Shown here piece after piece: positions 25,908 through 35,049 of a stretch of DNA of 64,000 nucleotides. The notes beneath the pieces are model-generated. The model saw only the letters and a list, made by a program, of their open reading frames with translations, did no database searches and was not told the origin of the DNA. Source of the stretch: Deltaproteobacteria bacterium (GTDB lineage Bacteria > Myxococcota_A > UBA9160 > UBA6930); contig VGRF01000024.1 in NCBI GenBank assembly GCA_016875395.1, positions 1-64,000 of the forward strand, written 5' to 3'. Made by a program: the position numbers and the translations under genes. Position 1 is the stretch's first letter. Each line of letters begins with the position of its first letter.

Positions 25908-26348
25908 TCAGCGCCGCTTGCCTCGCTTCGCGCTCGGCGCCTTCTTGCGCGCGGGCTTCGCCTTCTTGGCGCGCGCGGCTGCGCGCTTACGGCGCGTCGG
26001 CGCCGCCTTGCGCGCGCGCGGCGTGGTCACGTCGACCGGCTCGAAGCCCGCGAACATCTCGCCGGCTTCGGCGAGCTGCCCGAACGTGGGGTAGTCCGCG
26101 CACTCGCCGAAGCGCGTCCAGATCGCCTGCACCGCCGGATCGCGGTGCGCGCGCTCGATCGCTTCGTTCGAGGCCCACTCGAACACCTCGATGATCGTGC
26201 CGTCCTTGCGCGAGCGCGCGACGATCGGCGTGCGCGCCGTGACGAGTCCGAGCTCGCGCAGCGCGGGCACGTGCCCCTTCACGATCGCGAGCAAGTCGGC
26301 TTCGCGGCCGAGCTTCGGGCGATAGAGCGCGAACACGATCTCGGGCAT
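25908..26348 (-). CDS. dimeric alpha/beta-barrel-like protein with basic tail
   Basis: 146 residues. The first 100 look like an ABM/ferredoxin-like dimeric barrel: EIVFALYRPKLGREADLLAI, GTIIEVFEWASNEAIERAHR and IWTRFGECADYPTFGQLAEA. Residues about 113-146 are a Lys/Arg/Ala tail (RKAAPTRRKRAAARAKKAKP) like that of DNA- or RNA-binding proteins. The fusion of such a barrel with a histone-tail-like sequence is unusual. The ATG at 26348 overlaps the LLM stop by one base (TGATG), so it is translated after the LLM gene. Confidence 0.7.
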   Translation of the reverse strand: MPEIVFALYRPKLGREADLLAIVKGHVPALRELGLVTARTPIVARSRKDGTIIEVFEWASNEAIERAHRDPAVQAIWTRFGECADYPTFGQLAEAGEMFAGFEPVDVTTPRARKAAPTRRKRAAARAKKAKPARKKAPSAKRGKRR

Positions 26349-27376
26349 CACAGCACCGCCTTCGCGAGCACCTCGAGCGCCTCGACTTGGCCCGCGCCGG
26401 CGATCAGGTCCGTCACGCCGGACTTCTTCCAGACCGCGAGCCGCTCGGTCACGCGTTCCTTCGGGCCCACCAGCGCGATCTCGTCGACGAGCTCGTCGGG
26501 CACCGCGGCCATCGCCTCCATCTTCTTCCCGTCGAGATAGAGGTCTTGAATCTTCACCGCGGCCTCCTCGTAGCCGAGCCGCTTCGCGTAGTCGTTGTAG
26601 AAGTTCTTGCCGCGCGCACCCATGCCGCCGATGTAGAGCGCGAGGAAGCCCTTCACGGGCATGCGGCAGCGCGCGAGGTCGTCGCCGATCACGACGGTCA
26701 CGAACGGCGCGATGCGGAAGCTCGCGAGGTTGTTACGGCCGCCGCTCTTCGCGAAGCCCTTCTCGAGCGGAGGCTTCAGCAGGTCCATGCGCTCGGGACT
26801 CATCCAGACGGGGATCAATCCGTCGCCGACTTCGGCGCTGCACTCGATGCCCGCAGGCCCGATCGAGGCGGTGAAGATCGGCATGTCCTTGCGGCCGTGC
26901 AGGATGCTCTTCAGCGGCTTGCCGAGCCCCGTCGTGCCGGGGCCGACGTTCGGGATCTGGTAGTGCTCGCCCGAGAACGTCACCGCCTTCTCGCGCGCGA
27001 GGATCTGGCGGACGATCGCGACGTACTCGCGCGTGCGCGTGAGCGGCTTGCCGTAGGGCACGCCGTGCCAGCCCTCGACGACCTGCGGTCCCGAGGGCCC
27101 GAGGCCGAGGATGAAGCGGCCCCCGCTGAGCGCGTCGAGCGTCATCGCGGTCATCGCCGTCATCGCGGGAGTGCGGCCGGGCATCTGCATGATCGCGGTG
27201 CCGAGCTTGATCTTGCTCGTCAGGGCCGCGACGTACGCGAGCGGCGTGATCGCGTCCGAGCCGTACGCCTCCGCGCTCCACAGCGAGTCGAAGCCGAGCG
27301 CCTCCGCGCGCTTCACCTTCTCCATGTCGATCGACGCTTCCGCGCCCGAGTAGCCGAGGTTCAGGCCGAGACGCAT
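26348..27376 (-). CDS. LLM-class F420-dependent oxidoreductase
   Basis: A 342-residue luciferase-like TIM barrel. Family sequence: [80 protein letters not shown] and [15 protein letters not shown] proteins of this branch usually use F420, otherwise FMN; the cofactor cannot be settled here. The enzyme is cytosolic. Repeated AMTAMTAMT (about 72-80) is a small local duplication in an otherwise normal helix. It is coupled to the basic-tail protein downstream. Confidence 0.9.
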   Translation of the reverse strand: MRLGLNLGYSGAEASIDMEKVKRAEALGFDSLWSAEAYGSDAITPLAYVAALTSKIKLGTAIMQMPGRTPAMTAMTAMTLDALSGGRFILGLGPSGPQVVEGWHGVPYGKPLTRTREYVAIVRQILAREKAVTFSGEHYQIPNVGPGTTGLGKPLKSILHGRKDMPIFTASIGPAGIECSAEVGDGLIPVWMSPERMDLLKPPLEKGFAKSGGRNNLASFRIAPFVTVVIGDDLARCRMPVKGFLALYIGGMGARGKNFYNDYAKRLGYEEAAVKIQDLYLDGKKMEAMAAVPDELVDEIALVGPKERVTERLAVWKKSGVTDLIAGAGQVEALEVLAKAVL

Positions 27377-27463
27377 GTCGTGCTCCTTCGTGGAAGACGC
27401 GCAGCGTACTCCGACGCCCGCCGACTTGCGCCGCAGATTGGGCCGTTGCCCACTCGACGCTCG

Positions 27464-30022
27464 CTACGCCGCAGTCTCAGCGTCGGCATCCAAGGGCTTG
27501 GCCACCAACGGCAACTCGATGCTGAACACGGTGCCGCCCTCCGGCGGGCACTCGACGCTGAGCCTTCCACCGTGACGCTCCACGATGCCGTGCGAGATCG
27601 AGAGGCCGAGGCCGGTGCCCTGGCCGGCGGGCTTGGTCGTGAAGAACGGCTCGAAGATGCGCGCGCGGATGGCAGGGGGAATGCCGGGGCCGTCGTCGGC
27701 GATCGAGATGCGCACGCCGTCCGCGCTGGGCTCGCTCGAGACGCGCACGGTGCCGCGGCCTTCGAGCGCATCGCAGGCGTTCATCACGAGGTTCATGAAC
27801 ACCTGATTCAGCTGAGCGGGGTAGCAGCGCACGAGCGGCAGCTTCTCGAACGCGCGCTCCACCTGGACGCCGTCCTTGAAGCGCGGCTCCATCAGGCCGA
27901 GCGTGCGCGTGAGCTCGGCGTTCAAGTCTGCGTCGGTGAGCTCGGCTTGGTCCATGCGCGAGAAGCTGCGCAGGTCCATCACGATGTTCTTCACGCGCTC
28001 CGTGCCTTCGCGGCTGCGCGAGAGCAGCTTGCGAATCGCCTCGCGCGGCTTCTCCACGTCGCCGCCGCTCTCCTGCGCCTCGACGAGCTTCTCCACGTAG
28101 CCGGGCAGCAGCTGGAGGTTCGCGTGCACGAAGCCGATCGGGTTGTTCAGCTCGTGTGCAACGCCCGCCACGAGCTGCCCGAGCGAGCGCATCTTCTCGC
28201 TCTGCAGCAGCTGCGTCTGCGTTTGCTCGAGCTCGCGCGTGCGCTCGTCGACGCGCGCCTCGAGCGTCTCGTTCAGCTTCGCGATCTCGTCGAACGCCTG
28301 CGCGTTCTCGATCGCAATGGCGCTCTGGTTCGCGAGCGTGCGCAACAGCTGGCGGTCCTCGGGTCCGAGCTTCTCGCCCGAGAGGCGCTCGCCGATCGCG
28401 ATCACCCCTAACAAGTCGACGCCGAACAGGATCGGCACGAGCAGCTGCACGCCGAGCGCGTCGTACACCTCGCCGCAGCGCGAGCGCGTCTCTGGATCCG
28501 CGGCGTTCTCGAAGTCGGCGGCAGAAAGCTCCTGGCGCCGCATCCAGAGATGGCGCGCGACGGGGTGGCTCGCTTCGAGCGAGAACGCGTGCGCCCCGGC
28601 GCCCCACTCGCCGCGCCACGCGCTCGGCTTCAGCACGCGCGTCTCCTCGTCGAGCAGCAGCACGAGCGAGCGCGAGACCGGAATCGTGTCCTGAATCGCG
28701 AGCAGGAGGCGCTCGCTGATCTCGCCGAGCGAGAGCATCGAGACCATCGCCTCGGAGATCTCGCGCAGCGCGTCGCGGTGGCCGGCGCGGTCGCGGTCGA
28801 ATATGCGGTCGACGAGCGCCTGCAGGCGGTTGCGCAGCGGATTGAAGGCGAGGATCGCGAGGAACAGGAACACGATCGAGAAGAGCGGCGACTCGGCGTT
28901 GACGTTGAATCTGCGAAACGCGGCGTCGGCGAAGGTGATCGTGCCTGCGAACAGACCCGTGATCGCGAGCGTGGCCGCGCCGTACGCGCCCGAGGAGCGC
29001 GCGAAGTTGCGCACGTCGAAGAGTCGCCCGCGCACGAGTCCGTAGCCGACCGCGAGCGGAAACACGCCGAACCAGATCAGCGCCGCGGAGACCGGCAGCG
29101 AGACCGGCGCCCACAACAACAGCGCGAACAGCAGCGACATCGGCGCGAAGCTGAGCAGCGCGCCGGCGAGCACGATGTCGGCGGCCGCGGTCTCGCCGCT
29201 GCCGCGGATCCGCCAACGCTCGGCGATCAGGATTCCGATCGAGAGGAACGCGGCGGCGAACGCGAAGTCGAGGCCCGCGGACATCGCGATGCCGGGCGGG
29301 AGCAGACCCGCGCGCTCGATCGGCAGCGTCGCGATGCAGGCGAGCGCAATCGCGTACGGAAGCGCGCGCAGCCAGGCGCGGCCGCGCATCCAGAGCGGTT
29401 CGGTCGGGAAGCGCGTGAAGAGGTGCAGCATCGTCGCGCCGAGCAGCGGCTGCGTGATCGCCATGCGCTCGTAGCCGAACGGCGCGTCGAAGGTGTGCAC
29501 CGCGCTGAACAGCGTCGTCGCCATGCACGACGAGAACAGCAGGAACGACCAGGCTTCGGTTCTGCCCGAGCGCAGCCGCCACACGAACGCGCCCACGAAC
29601 AAGTACACCGCACCCGCCGCTACGAGTGCGGCGAAGATCGGCACGAGCAGAAGCGCGTAGCCGCTCTCGGTGTGCCGCGGAAGCAGGGAGACCTCGGAGA
29701 CGAGCCCGCCGCGCTGCTCCAAGCGGTAGACGACGGGCTTGCCGGCCTCGAGCCGCTCCCAGCCGCGCTCGCGATACCACTGCTGCACCGGCACGCCGTC
29801 GACCGCGAGCACGCGCTGCCCGCGCTCGACGCCCGCTTCGACGCACGCCTCGTCGGCGGTGCTCACGATCACGAGGCCGCCGAGCGAGCTGGTGAAGATC
29901 GGCGCCTCGACGCGGGGCGGCAGCGTGACCTGCCCGTAGATCACGAGCACCAGCGAAAGCACGGCCCACGCGACTGCGGCGAGGCCCGTCACGCGCTGGA
30001 AGCTCGTCGCGCGGTGCTTCAT
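27464..30022 (-). CDS. membrane sensor histidine kinase with PDZ-like and GAF domains (A)
   Basis: 852 residues. Order: a first membrane segment (about 12-32), a PDZ-like fold (about 45-95: [35 protein letters not shown]), a cluster of about seven to eight more membrane helices (about 120-390), a GAF domain (about 430-590; [20 protein letters not shown]), a coiled-coil linker ([20 protein letters not shown]), then HisKA with phospho-acceptor His623 in GVAHELNNP and HATPase_c ([30 protein letters not shown]). The start (ATG 30022) overlaps the stop of kinase B by four bases. No response regulator or receiver domain is adjacent. It is a paralogue of kinase B. Confidence 0.9.
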   Translation of the reverse strand: MKHRATSFQRVTGLAAVAWAVLSLVLVIYGQVTLPPRVEAPIFTSSLGGLVIVSTADEACVEAGVERGQRVLAVDGVPVQQWYRERGWERLEAGKPVVYRLEQRGGLVSEVSLLPRHTESGYALLLVPIFAALVAAGAVYLFVGAFVWRLRSGRTEAWSFLLFSSCMATTLFSAVHTFDAPFGYERMAITQPLLGATMLHLFTRFPTEPLWMRGRAWLRALPYAIALACIATLPIERAGLLPPGIAMSAGLDFAFAAAFLSIGILIAERWRIRGSGETAAADIVLAGALLSFAPMSLLFALLLWAPVSLPVSAALIWFGVFPLAVGYGLVRGRLFDVRNFARSSGAYGAATLAITGLFAGTITFADAAFRRFNVNAESPLFSIVFLFLAILAFNPLRNRLQALVDRIFDRDRAGHRDALREISEAMVSMLSLGEISERLLLAIQDTIPVSRSLVLLLDEETRVLKPSAWRGEWGAGAHAFSLEASHPVARHLWMRRQELSAADFENAADPETRSRCGEVYDALGVQLLVPILFGVDLLGVIAIGERLSGEKLGPEDRQLLRTLANQSAIAIENAQAFDEIAKLNETLEARVDERTRELEQTQTQLLQSEKMRSLGQLVAGVAHELNNPIGFVHANLQLLPGYVEKLVEAQESGGDVEKPREAIRKLLSRSREGTERVKNIVMDLRSFSRMDQAELTDADLNAELTRTLGLMEPRFKDGVQVERAFEKLPLVRCYPAQLNQVFMNLVMNACDALEGRGTVRVSSEPSADGVRISIADDGPGIPPAIRARIFEPFFTTKPAGQGTGLGLSISHGIVERHGGRLSVECPPEGGTVFSIELPLVAKPLDADAETAA

Positions 30023-32565
30023 GCCGCGCCCGCCTCGATTTCCGCAGGCGGAGCGAGCGGCAAACGAATCGTGAACTTCGCGCCGTGTCCGGGCTCGGAC
30101 TCGACGCTCATCGTGCCGCCGTGGCGCTCGACGATGCCGTGCGAGATCGAGAGGCCGAGGCCGGTACCCTTGCCGACGGGCTTGGTCGTGAAGAACGGCT
30201 CTAACACGCGGCTCGACACTTCGGGGCTCATGCCCGGGCCGTCGTCCGCGAACTCGAGCACCACGCCGTCCTCTGCCGGCCGCGTGCGGACCGTGATCTT
30301 CCCGCGCTCGCCGAGCGCGTCGCACGCGTTCATCAGCAGGTTCATGAACACCTGATTCAGCTGGCCGGCATAACAACGCACGTCCGGCAGATCGCCGAGA
30401 TCGCGCTCCACCGCGATGCGGTTCTTCGTGCGCGGCTCGATCAGCGTCAGCGTTCGCTCGATCGCCTCGTTCAGCGAAACCTGCGTGAGCTCGGCCTGAT
30501 CGGTGCGCGAGAACGTGCGCAGATCCTGCACGATCTGCTTCACGCGCCCCGCGCCCTCTTGGCTGCGCACGAGCAGCTTGTCGATCGCGTCGCGCGCCCG
30601 TACCCGCCGCCCGGAATCGACGTCGGCGCGCATCAAGCGCTCCACGTTCTCCTCGAGCAGCTGGAGGTTCGCGTGCACGAAGCCGATCGGGTTGTTGAGC
30701 TCGTGCGCGACGCCCGCGACGAGCTGGCCGAGCGAGCGCATCTTCTCGCTCTGCACGAGCTGCGCCTGCGTGTCGCGCAGCTCGCGCGTGCGCTCCTCGA
30801 CGCGCGCTTCGAGCGTCTTGTTGAGCTGCGCGATCTCGTCGAAGGCCTTCGCGTTCTCGATCGCGATCGCGCTCTGGTTCGCGAGCGTCCGCAACAGCTG
30901 ACGCTCGTCGGGCCCGAGGCGCTCGCCCGTGAGCTTGCGGCCCACCGCGATGATGCCGAGCAGATCGACGCCGAACAGAATCGGGACGAGCAGCTCGACG
31001 TCGAGCGTGTCGAAGGCGTCTTGGCATGCCGAGCGCGTCTCCGCGTCGGCCTCGTCGTCGAAGTCGCCGCGCGCGAGCTCTTGGCGCTGCATCCAGAGCT
31101 GGCGACAGACCGGGTGGTCCGGCTCCAGCTCGAGCGCGAGCGCGTCCTCGTCCCAGTCGCCGCGCGACGCCGCCGCGCGCAGCGTCGCGCCGCCGCCGTC
31201 GTGCAGCATCACGAGCGCGCGCTCGACGCCCATCGTGTCCGTCACCGCGATCAGGATGCGCTCGACGATCTCCTTCGCGGACAGCATCGAGACCATCGCT
31301 TCCGAGATCTCGCGCACCGCGCGGCGATATGCGCGGCGCTCGCGATCGAACACGTCGTCGACCAGGCGCTGCACGCGCCGCAGCATCGGGTTGAACGCGA
31401 GAATCGCGATCGGGAGGAACACGACGCTCGCGATCGGCGTGCGCGCGTCGACGTCGAACCGGCGCAGCGCGCCCGCGGCGAGCGTGATGAGCGCGGCGAA
31501 GAGGCCGGTGATCGCGAGCGTGGCGGCGCCGTAGGCCGCGCTCGAGCGCGCGACGACGCGCAGATCGAACAGATCGCGCCGCACGATTCCGTAGCCGACG
31601 GCGGCGGGGAACAAGAAGAAGATCAGCATCGAGAGCGTCCACGTGAACGGCGTACCGACCGTGACGTGGACGCCGAGCGCGATCACGATCGGTAGGAACG
31701 AGAGCGTTCCGCCCACGAGCATCACATCGGCGCGCTCGGCGGCCTTCACACTCGGGCACCGCAGCCGCTCCGTCACCGCGATGCCGAGGCAAACGAGTGC
31801 CATGCCGGCGGCGAACGCGGTGGAGACCGCGTCGAGACCGTCGTGCGTGAAGGTGAGCCACGGCCGTAACAAGTGGAGCGTGCTGAGCGCCAGCGCCGCG
31901 TAGTAGACGCCGGCGCGAATCTGCGGGTACCGCACGATCCAGGCGGGCTCGATCGGATACGTCGTAAAGAGATGGAACGCCGTGGCGCCGACCCACGGAA
32001 TCGTCACGCCGATGAAGATCCACACCGGACCGAACGCGGGCCCGACGAGCGTCAGCAGCGCCGACGACATCGCGCAGAACAGCAAGAACACCCACGACTC
32101 GCGGCGGTCGGGCTTGAGCAACCACACCGCGAGCCCGATCACGGCGTAGACGAGGCCGACGATCGGGATCGCGATCATCGCGAGGCGATCGAGCGGGCAG
32201 GACGCCTCCTCCTCCGGTACCGCGTGCAGCGTCACCTCGATCACGCGCCCGTCGCGCTTCTGTAAGCGTACGAGCGCCTCGCCGCCGACCTCGAGGGCGG
32301 GCATCCCGAGCCGCATCCAGTCGCCGACCGGGTGGCCGTCGATCGTCAGCAACCGGTCGCGCGACTCGATCCCGAGCTTGCGCGCCTCGGGCCCGAGCTC
32401 GTTGATGACGTGCACGCCCGCGGCGGTCGAGAACGAGAACGGCAGGAACGGCCGCTCGCGCGCGGCGAGCTTCGCCTGTAGGCCGGCGACGAACGACGCG
32501 AGCGCCCACAGAATTGCGAGCGCCGCGGTCAGACGCCGAAAGCGAGTTCTCGCTCCCGGGCTCAT
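30019..32565 (-). CDS. membrane sensor histidine kinase with PDZ-like and GAF domains (B)
   Basis: 848 residues with the same layout as kinase A: first membrane helix (about 10-32), PDZ-like segment (about 48-100; GVHVINELGPEARKLGIESR, LLTIDGHPVGDW), multi-helix membrane block (about 125-385), GAF (about 420-585), HisKA with His621 in GVAHELNNP, and HATPase_c ([30 protein letters not shown]). The ATG at 32565 follows GGAGGGA; an in-frame ATG at 32580 lacks a site. It is first in a two-gene unit. The kinase cores are far more alike than the sensor halves, pointing to duplication then sensor divergence. Confidence 0.9.
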   Translation of the reverse strand: MSPGARTRFRRLTAALAILWALASFVAGLQAKLAARERPFLPFSFSTAAGVHVINELGPEARKLGIESRDRLLTIDGHPVGDWMRLGMPALEVGGEALVRLQKRDGRVIEVTLHAVPEEEASCPLDRLAMIAIPIVGLVYAVIGLAVWLLKPDRRESWVFLLFCAMSSALLTLVGPAFGPVWIFIGVTIPWVGATAFHLFTTYPIEPAWIVRYPQIRAGVYYAALALSTLHLLRPWLTFTHDGLDAVSTAFAAGMALVCLGIAVTERLRCPSVKAAERADVMLVGGTLSFLPIVIALGVHVTVGTPFTWTLSMLIFFLFPAAVGYGIVRRDLFDLRVVARSSAAYGAATLAITGLFAALITLAAGALRRFDVDARTPIASVVFLPIAILAFNPMLRRVQRLVDDVFDRERRAYRRAVREISEAMVSMLSAKEIVERILIAVTDTMGVERALVMLHDGGGATLRAAASRGDWDEDALALELEPDHPVCRQLWMQRQELARGDFDDEADAETRSACQDAFDTLDVELLVPILFGVDLLGIIAVGRKLTGERLGPDERQLLRTLANQSAIAIENAKAFDEIAQLNKTLEARVEERTRELRDTQAQLVQSEKMRSLGQLVAGVAHELNNPIGFVHANLQLLEENVERLMRADVDSGRRVRARDAIDKLLVRSQEGAGRVKQIVQDLRTFSRTDQAELTQVSLNEAIERTLTLIEPRTKNRIAVERDLGDLPDVRCYAGQLNQVFMNLLMNACDALGERGKITVRTRPAEDGVVLEFADDGPGMSPEVSSRVLEPFFTTKPVGKGTGLGLSISHGIVERHGGTMSVESEPGHGAKFTIRLPLAPPAEIEAGAA

Positions 32566-32647
32566 CGCTCCCTCCGGCACGCGCGCCGGGGCAGCTTAGG
32601 CAGCTGCGCTCGTTCGAGTCAAAGCGAAGAAGCGACCCGCGCGGGCG

Positions 32648-33040
32648 TTACTGCTGCTCTGCGTGTTGACGAGCCTCGGCTCGGAGGCGGGAGAGCTCGA
32701 GCGCGATGTCGGTTTGCCGCTCGTAGTTGAGGCCGCGCCCATTCATCGGCTGGAGGTCGCCGGGGCCGGTCGCTTGGGCGAGCTGGCGCATCACGTCTCG
32801 CTGCCTCGCCTCTTGCGCCGCCACCACCTTCGCATCCGGGACTTCGCAACCGGGCGCGGGCGCGCCAGCCGCTGCGGGTGGCGGCGGTGTGCCAAGGCCG
32901 ATCAGCTCGCGCGAGGAAGGTGCCAGGTCGCGAGGCTCGCCCGCGCTCACCTCAATGCCGGGCCAAGCGAGCGCCAGCAGTAGTGCGAAGCCGAGCGCGA
33001 ACAGCGCGCGATCAACCGAAATCGCGATGGACGAGTGCAT
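32648..33040 (-). CDS. small exported protein, unknown function
   Basis: 130 residues from the ATG at 33040, preceded by GGAGGTGTTGCCA. The N-terminus has a hydrophobic segment (ALFALGFALLLALAWPGIEV) fit for a signal peptide or anchor. A Pro/Ala linker with one Cys (GCEVPDAK) leads to a Gln/Glu/Arg-rich helix (VAAQEARQRDVMRQLAQATG, LELSRLRAEARQHAEQQ). No known domain is recognised. It stands upstream of the kinase pair on the same strand but is separated from it by 82 bp. Confidence 0.6.
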   Translation of the reverse strand: MHSSIAISVDRALFALGFALLLALAWPGIEVSAGEPRDLAPSSRELIGLGTPPPPAAAGAPAPGCEVPDAKVVAAQEARQRDVMRQLAQATGPGDLQPMNGRGLNYERQTDIALELSRLRAEARQHAEQQ

Positions 33041-33351
33041 TGGCAACACCTCCACGGGCGTCGCTCCTGCTTCGGACCACACCGCGAATTCCTTGAGCCC
33101 CCGCGATCACAAACGCACCCAAGCTGCGCACGAGACGCTCGCTGCCTGCAACCGCCAGACTAGGCGCGCCGAGGACGTGCATTGACGCGCAGCGCACACG
33201 CCAGAACGCCCTCGAAGTCGAACGCTCCTACCCAGCAGGTCGGCCGAGACCGCAAGCGAAGCGCGCAGCAAAGGCGGAGTCTTCGGAGCGCTTTGCGAAG
33301 TCAACAGGGAACGCATAGGCCGTCGCGTGAACGCAGGAAGTCGGAAGGAGG
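33041..33351. other. 311-bp intergenic region with repeat copy E
   Basis: It lies between the small exported gene and the 3' end of cysH (both on the minus strand). Bases 33199-33300 are repeat copy E. The segment 33041-33190 holds a moderately AT-richer stretch (GCGAATTCCTTGAGCC) that could contain the promoter of the exported gene. No coding frame here is convincing. Confidence 0.5.
33199..33300 (+). repeat. dispersed intergenic repeat, copy E (long)
   Basis: CGCCAGAACGCCCTCGAAGT, CGAACGCTCCTACCCAGCAG, GTCGGCCGAGACCGCAAGCG then AAGCGCGCAGCAAAGGCGGA. The left half matches 9661-9712 and 55801-55850, showing that the long form extends about 50 bp left of the GCAAGCGAAGCG core. Confidence 0.7.
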
Positions 33352-34113
33352 CTAGATGCCGGACCCGTCTTGCTCCGACGGACTATGCATCCCGCACTCC
33401 TTCGTCTCCGCCTGCTCCCACCACCAGCGCCCCGCGCGCGCGTCCTCGCCCGGCTTCACCGCGCGTGTGCACGGCATGCAGCCGACCGTCGGGAAGCCCT
33501 CGGCGTGGAGGCGATTCACCGGCACGCCGTTCTTGCGCACGTAGTCCCACACCTGGGCGCCGCTCCAGTCGACGAGCGGGTTCACCTTCACGAGCCGCCC
33601 GCCCTGCTCGAGCTCGATCTTCGAGACACCCACGCGCGTGACGTTCTGTGTGCGGCGAAGGCCGGTGACGTGCGCGTCGAGCGTCGCGAGATAGCGGCGG
33701 TTCGGCTCGACCTTGCGAACGCGGCAGCACAGCTGGCGCTTCTCGAGCGACTCGTAGAAGAGGTTCATGCCGTGCTCGCGCACGAGCTTCTGCACCGCCT
33801 CAGCGTCGGGGTAGATCACCTCGACGTTCACGCCGTAGCGGTCGCGCACGCGATCGATCAGGTCGTAGGTCGACTGCGGCAGGCGGCCCGTATCGAGCGT
33901 GTAGACCCGCAGGCCCGGCTCGATGCGGTGCAGCATGTCGATCAGCACGAGGCCGTCGGGGTTGCCGAACGAGCACGAGACGGCCATGTGCGGATGGAAG
34001 TTCTCGACGGCCCAGCTGAGGATTTCCTCCGGGCCTGCCTCCGCCGCCCAGCTGGCCGTGGACGCGACCAACTCCGTGAAATCAGTGGCTTCTCGTGCGA
34101 TCGCGGCAGTCAT
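33352..34113 (-). CDS. cysH: adenylyl-sulfate (APS) reductase, assimilatory
   Basis: 253 residues of the PAPS/APS reductase family, which reduces activated sulfate to sulfite in cysteine synthesis. The PP-loop-like region is AVSCSFGNPDGLVLIDM; TLDTGRLPQSTYDL and GLRRTQNVTR are substrate blocks. The paired cysteines CCRVRKVEP and GCMPCTR are the [4Fe-4S] ligands that mark the APS-using type, and the redox Cys is in KECGMH near the C-terminus. It is cytosolic. The gene appears single, with no other cys genes in the window. Confidence 0.93.
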   Translation of the reverse strand: MTAAIAREATDFTELVASTASWAAEAGPEEILSWAVENFHPHMAVSCSFGNPDGLVLIDMLHRIEPGLRVYTLDTGRLPQSTYDLIDRVRDRYGVNVEVIYPDAEAVQKLVREHGMNLFYESLEKRQLCCRVRKVEPNRRYLATLDAHVTGLRRTQNVTRVGVSKIELEQGGRLVKVNPLVDWSGAQVWDYVRKNGVPVNRLHAEGFPTVGCMPCTRAVKPGEDARAGRWWWEQAETKECGMHSPSEQDGSGI

Positions 34114-34243
34114 CGGGGGCTCTCGTCGTCCGGGCAGGCGCGAATTTGTAGCCGACCGATGCGGAATCCCGCCCGCCGGTTACGCGCGAATCGAACCGCG
34201 CAGGTGGCGGCCCGGACGCGCGGTCGGGCGAGCGAGCATCCGG

Positions 34244-34627
34244 CTACTTCGGGGGCCCCGGCATCTGCTTCACCCACTGCTGCATGTCGAAGTAGTCGCG
34301 CCACGCGGTGATCTGCCCGTCGCGCAGCTCGAACGTGCCCATCACCGGCAGCTCGAGCCACTTGCCCGCGATCTTGAAGCGGTCGGTGCGCTCGGTCAGC
34401 ACCACACCGTGCGCGTTCTCGGCGATTTGGTGCAGCACCCACTCGGCCTCGCTCGCCATCGTGGAGAAACCGGAGATCGCCTTGCGAATCGCCTCGGCGC
34501 CCTTCACCGGGTCGACGGGGATGTTGTGGTAGACCGCGTCGGACGCGAAGTAGCTCATGATCTCGTCGACGTTGTTACGGCTCCACGCGGCGACGAAGTC
34601 GCGCACGCGCTGGGTGTTGGCGCTCAT
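34244..34627 (-). CDS. limonene-epoxide-hydrolase/SnoaL-like protein
   Basis: A 127-residue NTF2-like protein: VRDFVAAWSRNNVDEIMSYF, DAVYHNIPVDPVKGAEAIRK, GVVLTERTDRFKIAGKWLEL and MGTFELRDGQITAWRDYFDM. The last block, with an Arg-Asp pair (WRDYFD) and an upstream Asp/Tyr, matches the limonene-1,2-epoxide hydrolase branch, where Asp-Arg-Asp act on water. The substrate is unknown. The ATG at 34627 is divergent from the small membrane gene at 34686. Confidence 0.8.
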   Translation of the reverse strand: MSANTQRVRDFVAAWSRNNVDEIMSYFASDAVYHNIPVDPVKGAEAIRKAISGFSTMASEAEWVLHQIAENAHGVVLTERTDRFKIAGKWLELPVMGTFELRDGQITAWRDYFDMQQWVKQMPGPPK

Positions 34628-34685
34628 CGGATGCTCCCTGAGAAGTTGAGGCGCGCGAGGCTATCGCAACGAGATCGCCGCTAGC

Positions 34686-35045
34686 GTGAACTTCGTGGAG
34701 CTCGCACACACCTTCCACGTCGCCGGCGCGATCGCGACGCTGCTGCGCGGCGTCTACGCGCTGCTCACGCCGAACTTGTTCGCGCGCCGCAGCGGCCTCG
34801 CCGCGAGCGACGCGCTCGGCCGCAGCGAGCTCCGCGCGACGCACGGCGCGCTGCTCGCCGCGCTCGGTGGGTTCGCGGTGTTCGCGCAAGATCAGGTCGC
34901 GTTCGCGTTGCTCGGCGGCGCGTGGGTCGCGGCAGCCTGCGTGCGCGTGGGCGGAGCCGTGCTGACGAGCGACCTCGACGCGCGCGTATGGCGCGCCGCG
35001 CTGCGCGACGGCCTGTTCGGCGTGCTGCTCCTTTACCCGGGCTGA
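34686..35045 (+). CDS. small multi-pass membrane protein (DUF4345-like)
   Basis: 119 residues starting at GTG 34686. Three to four hydrophobic helices (HVAGAIATLLRGVYALL, ALLAALGGFAVFAQDQVAFA, GGAWVAAACVRVGGAVL, GLFGVLLLYPG) surround a polar loop LGRSELRATHGAL, the kind of R-A-x-Y/H-G motif seen in DUF4345 proteins. The family assignment is weak. It is four bases upstream of the DUF2332 gene and probably co-transcribed. Confidence 0.6.
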   Translation: MNFVELAHTFHVAGAIATLLRGVYALLTPNLFARRSGLAASDALGRSELRATHGALLAALGGFAVFAQDQVAFALLGGAWVAAACVRVGGAVLTSDLDARVWRAALRDGLFGVLLLYPG

Positions 35046-35049
35046 CCCG

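Noticed and set aside
27464-32509. One 1,681-codon minus-strand frame spanning both kinases
   Set aside because: Above 30022 it is an out-of-phase frame over kinase B with Arg-rich composition; the genuine kinase A begins at ATG 30022 with a proper membrane N-terminus.
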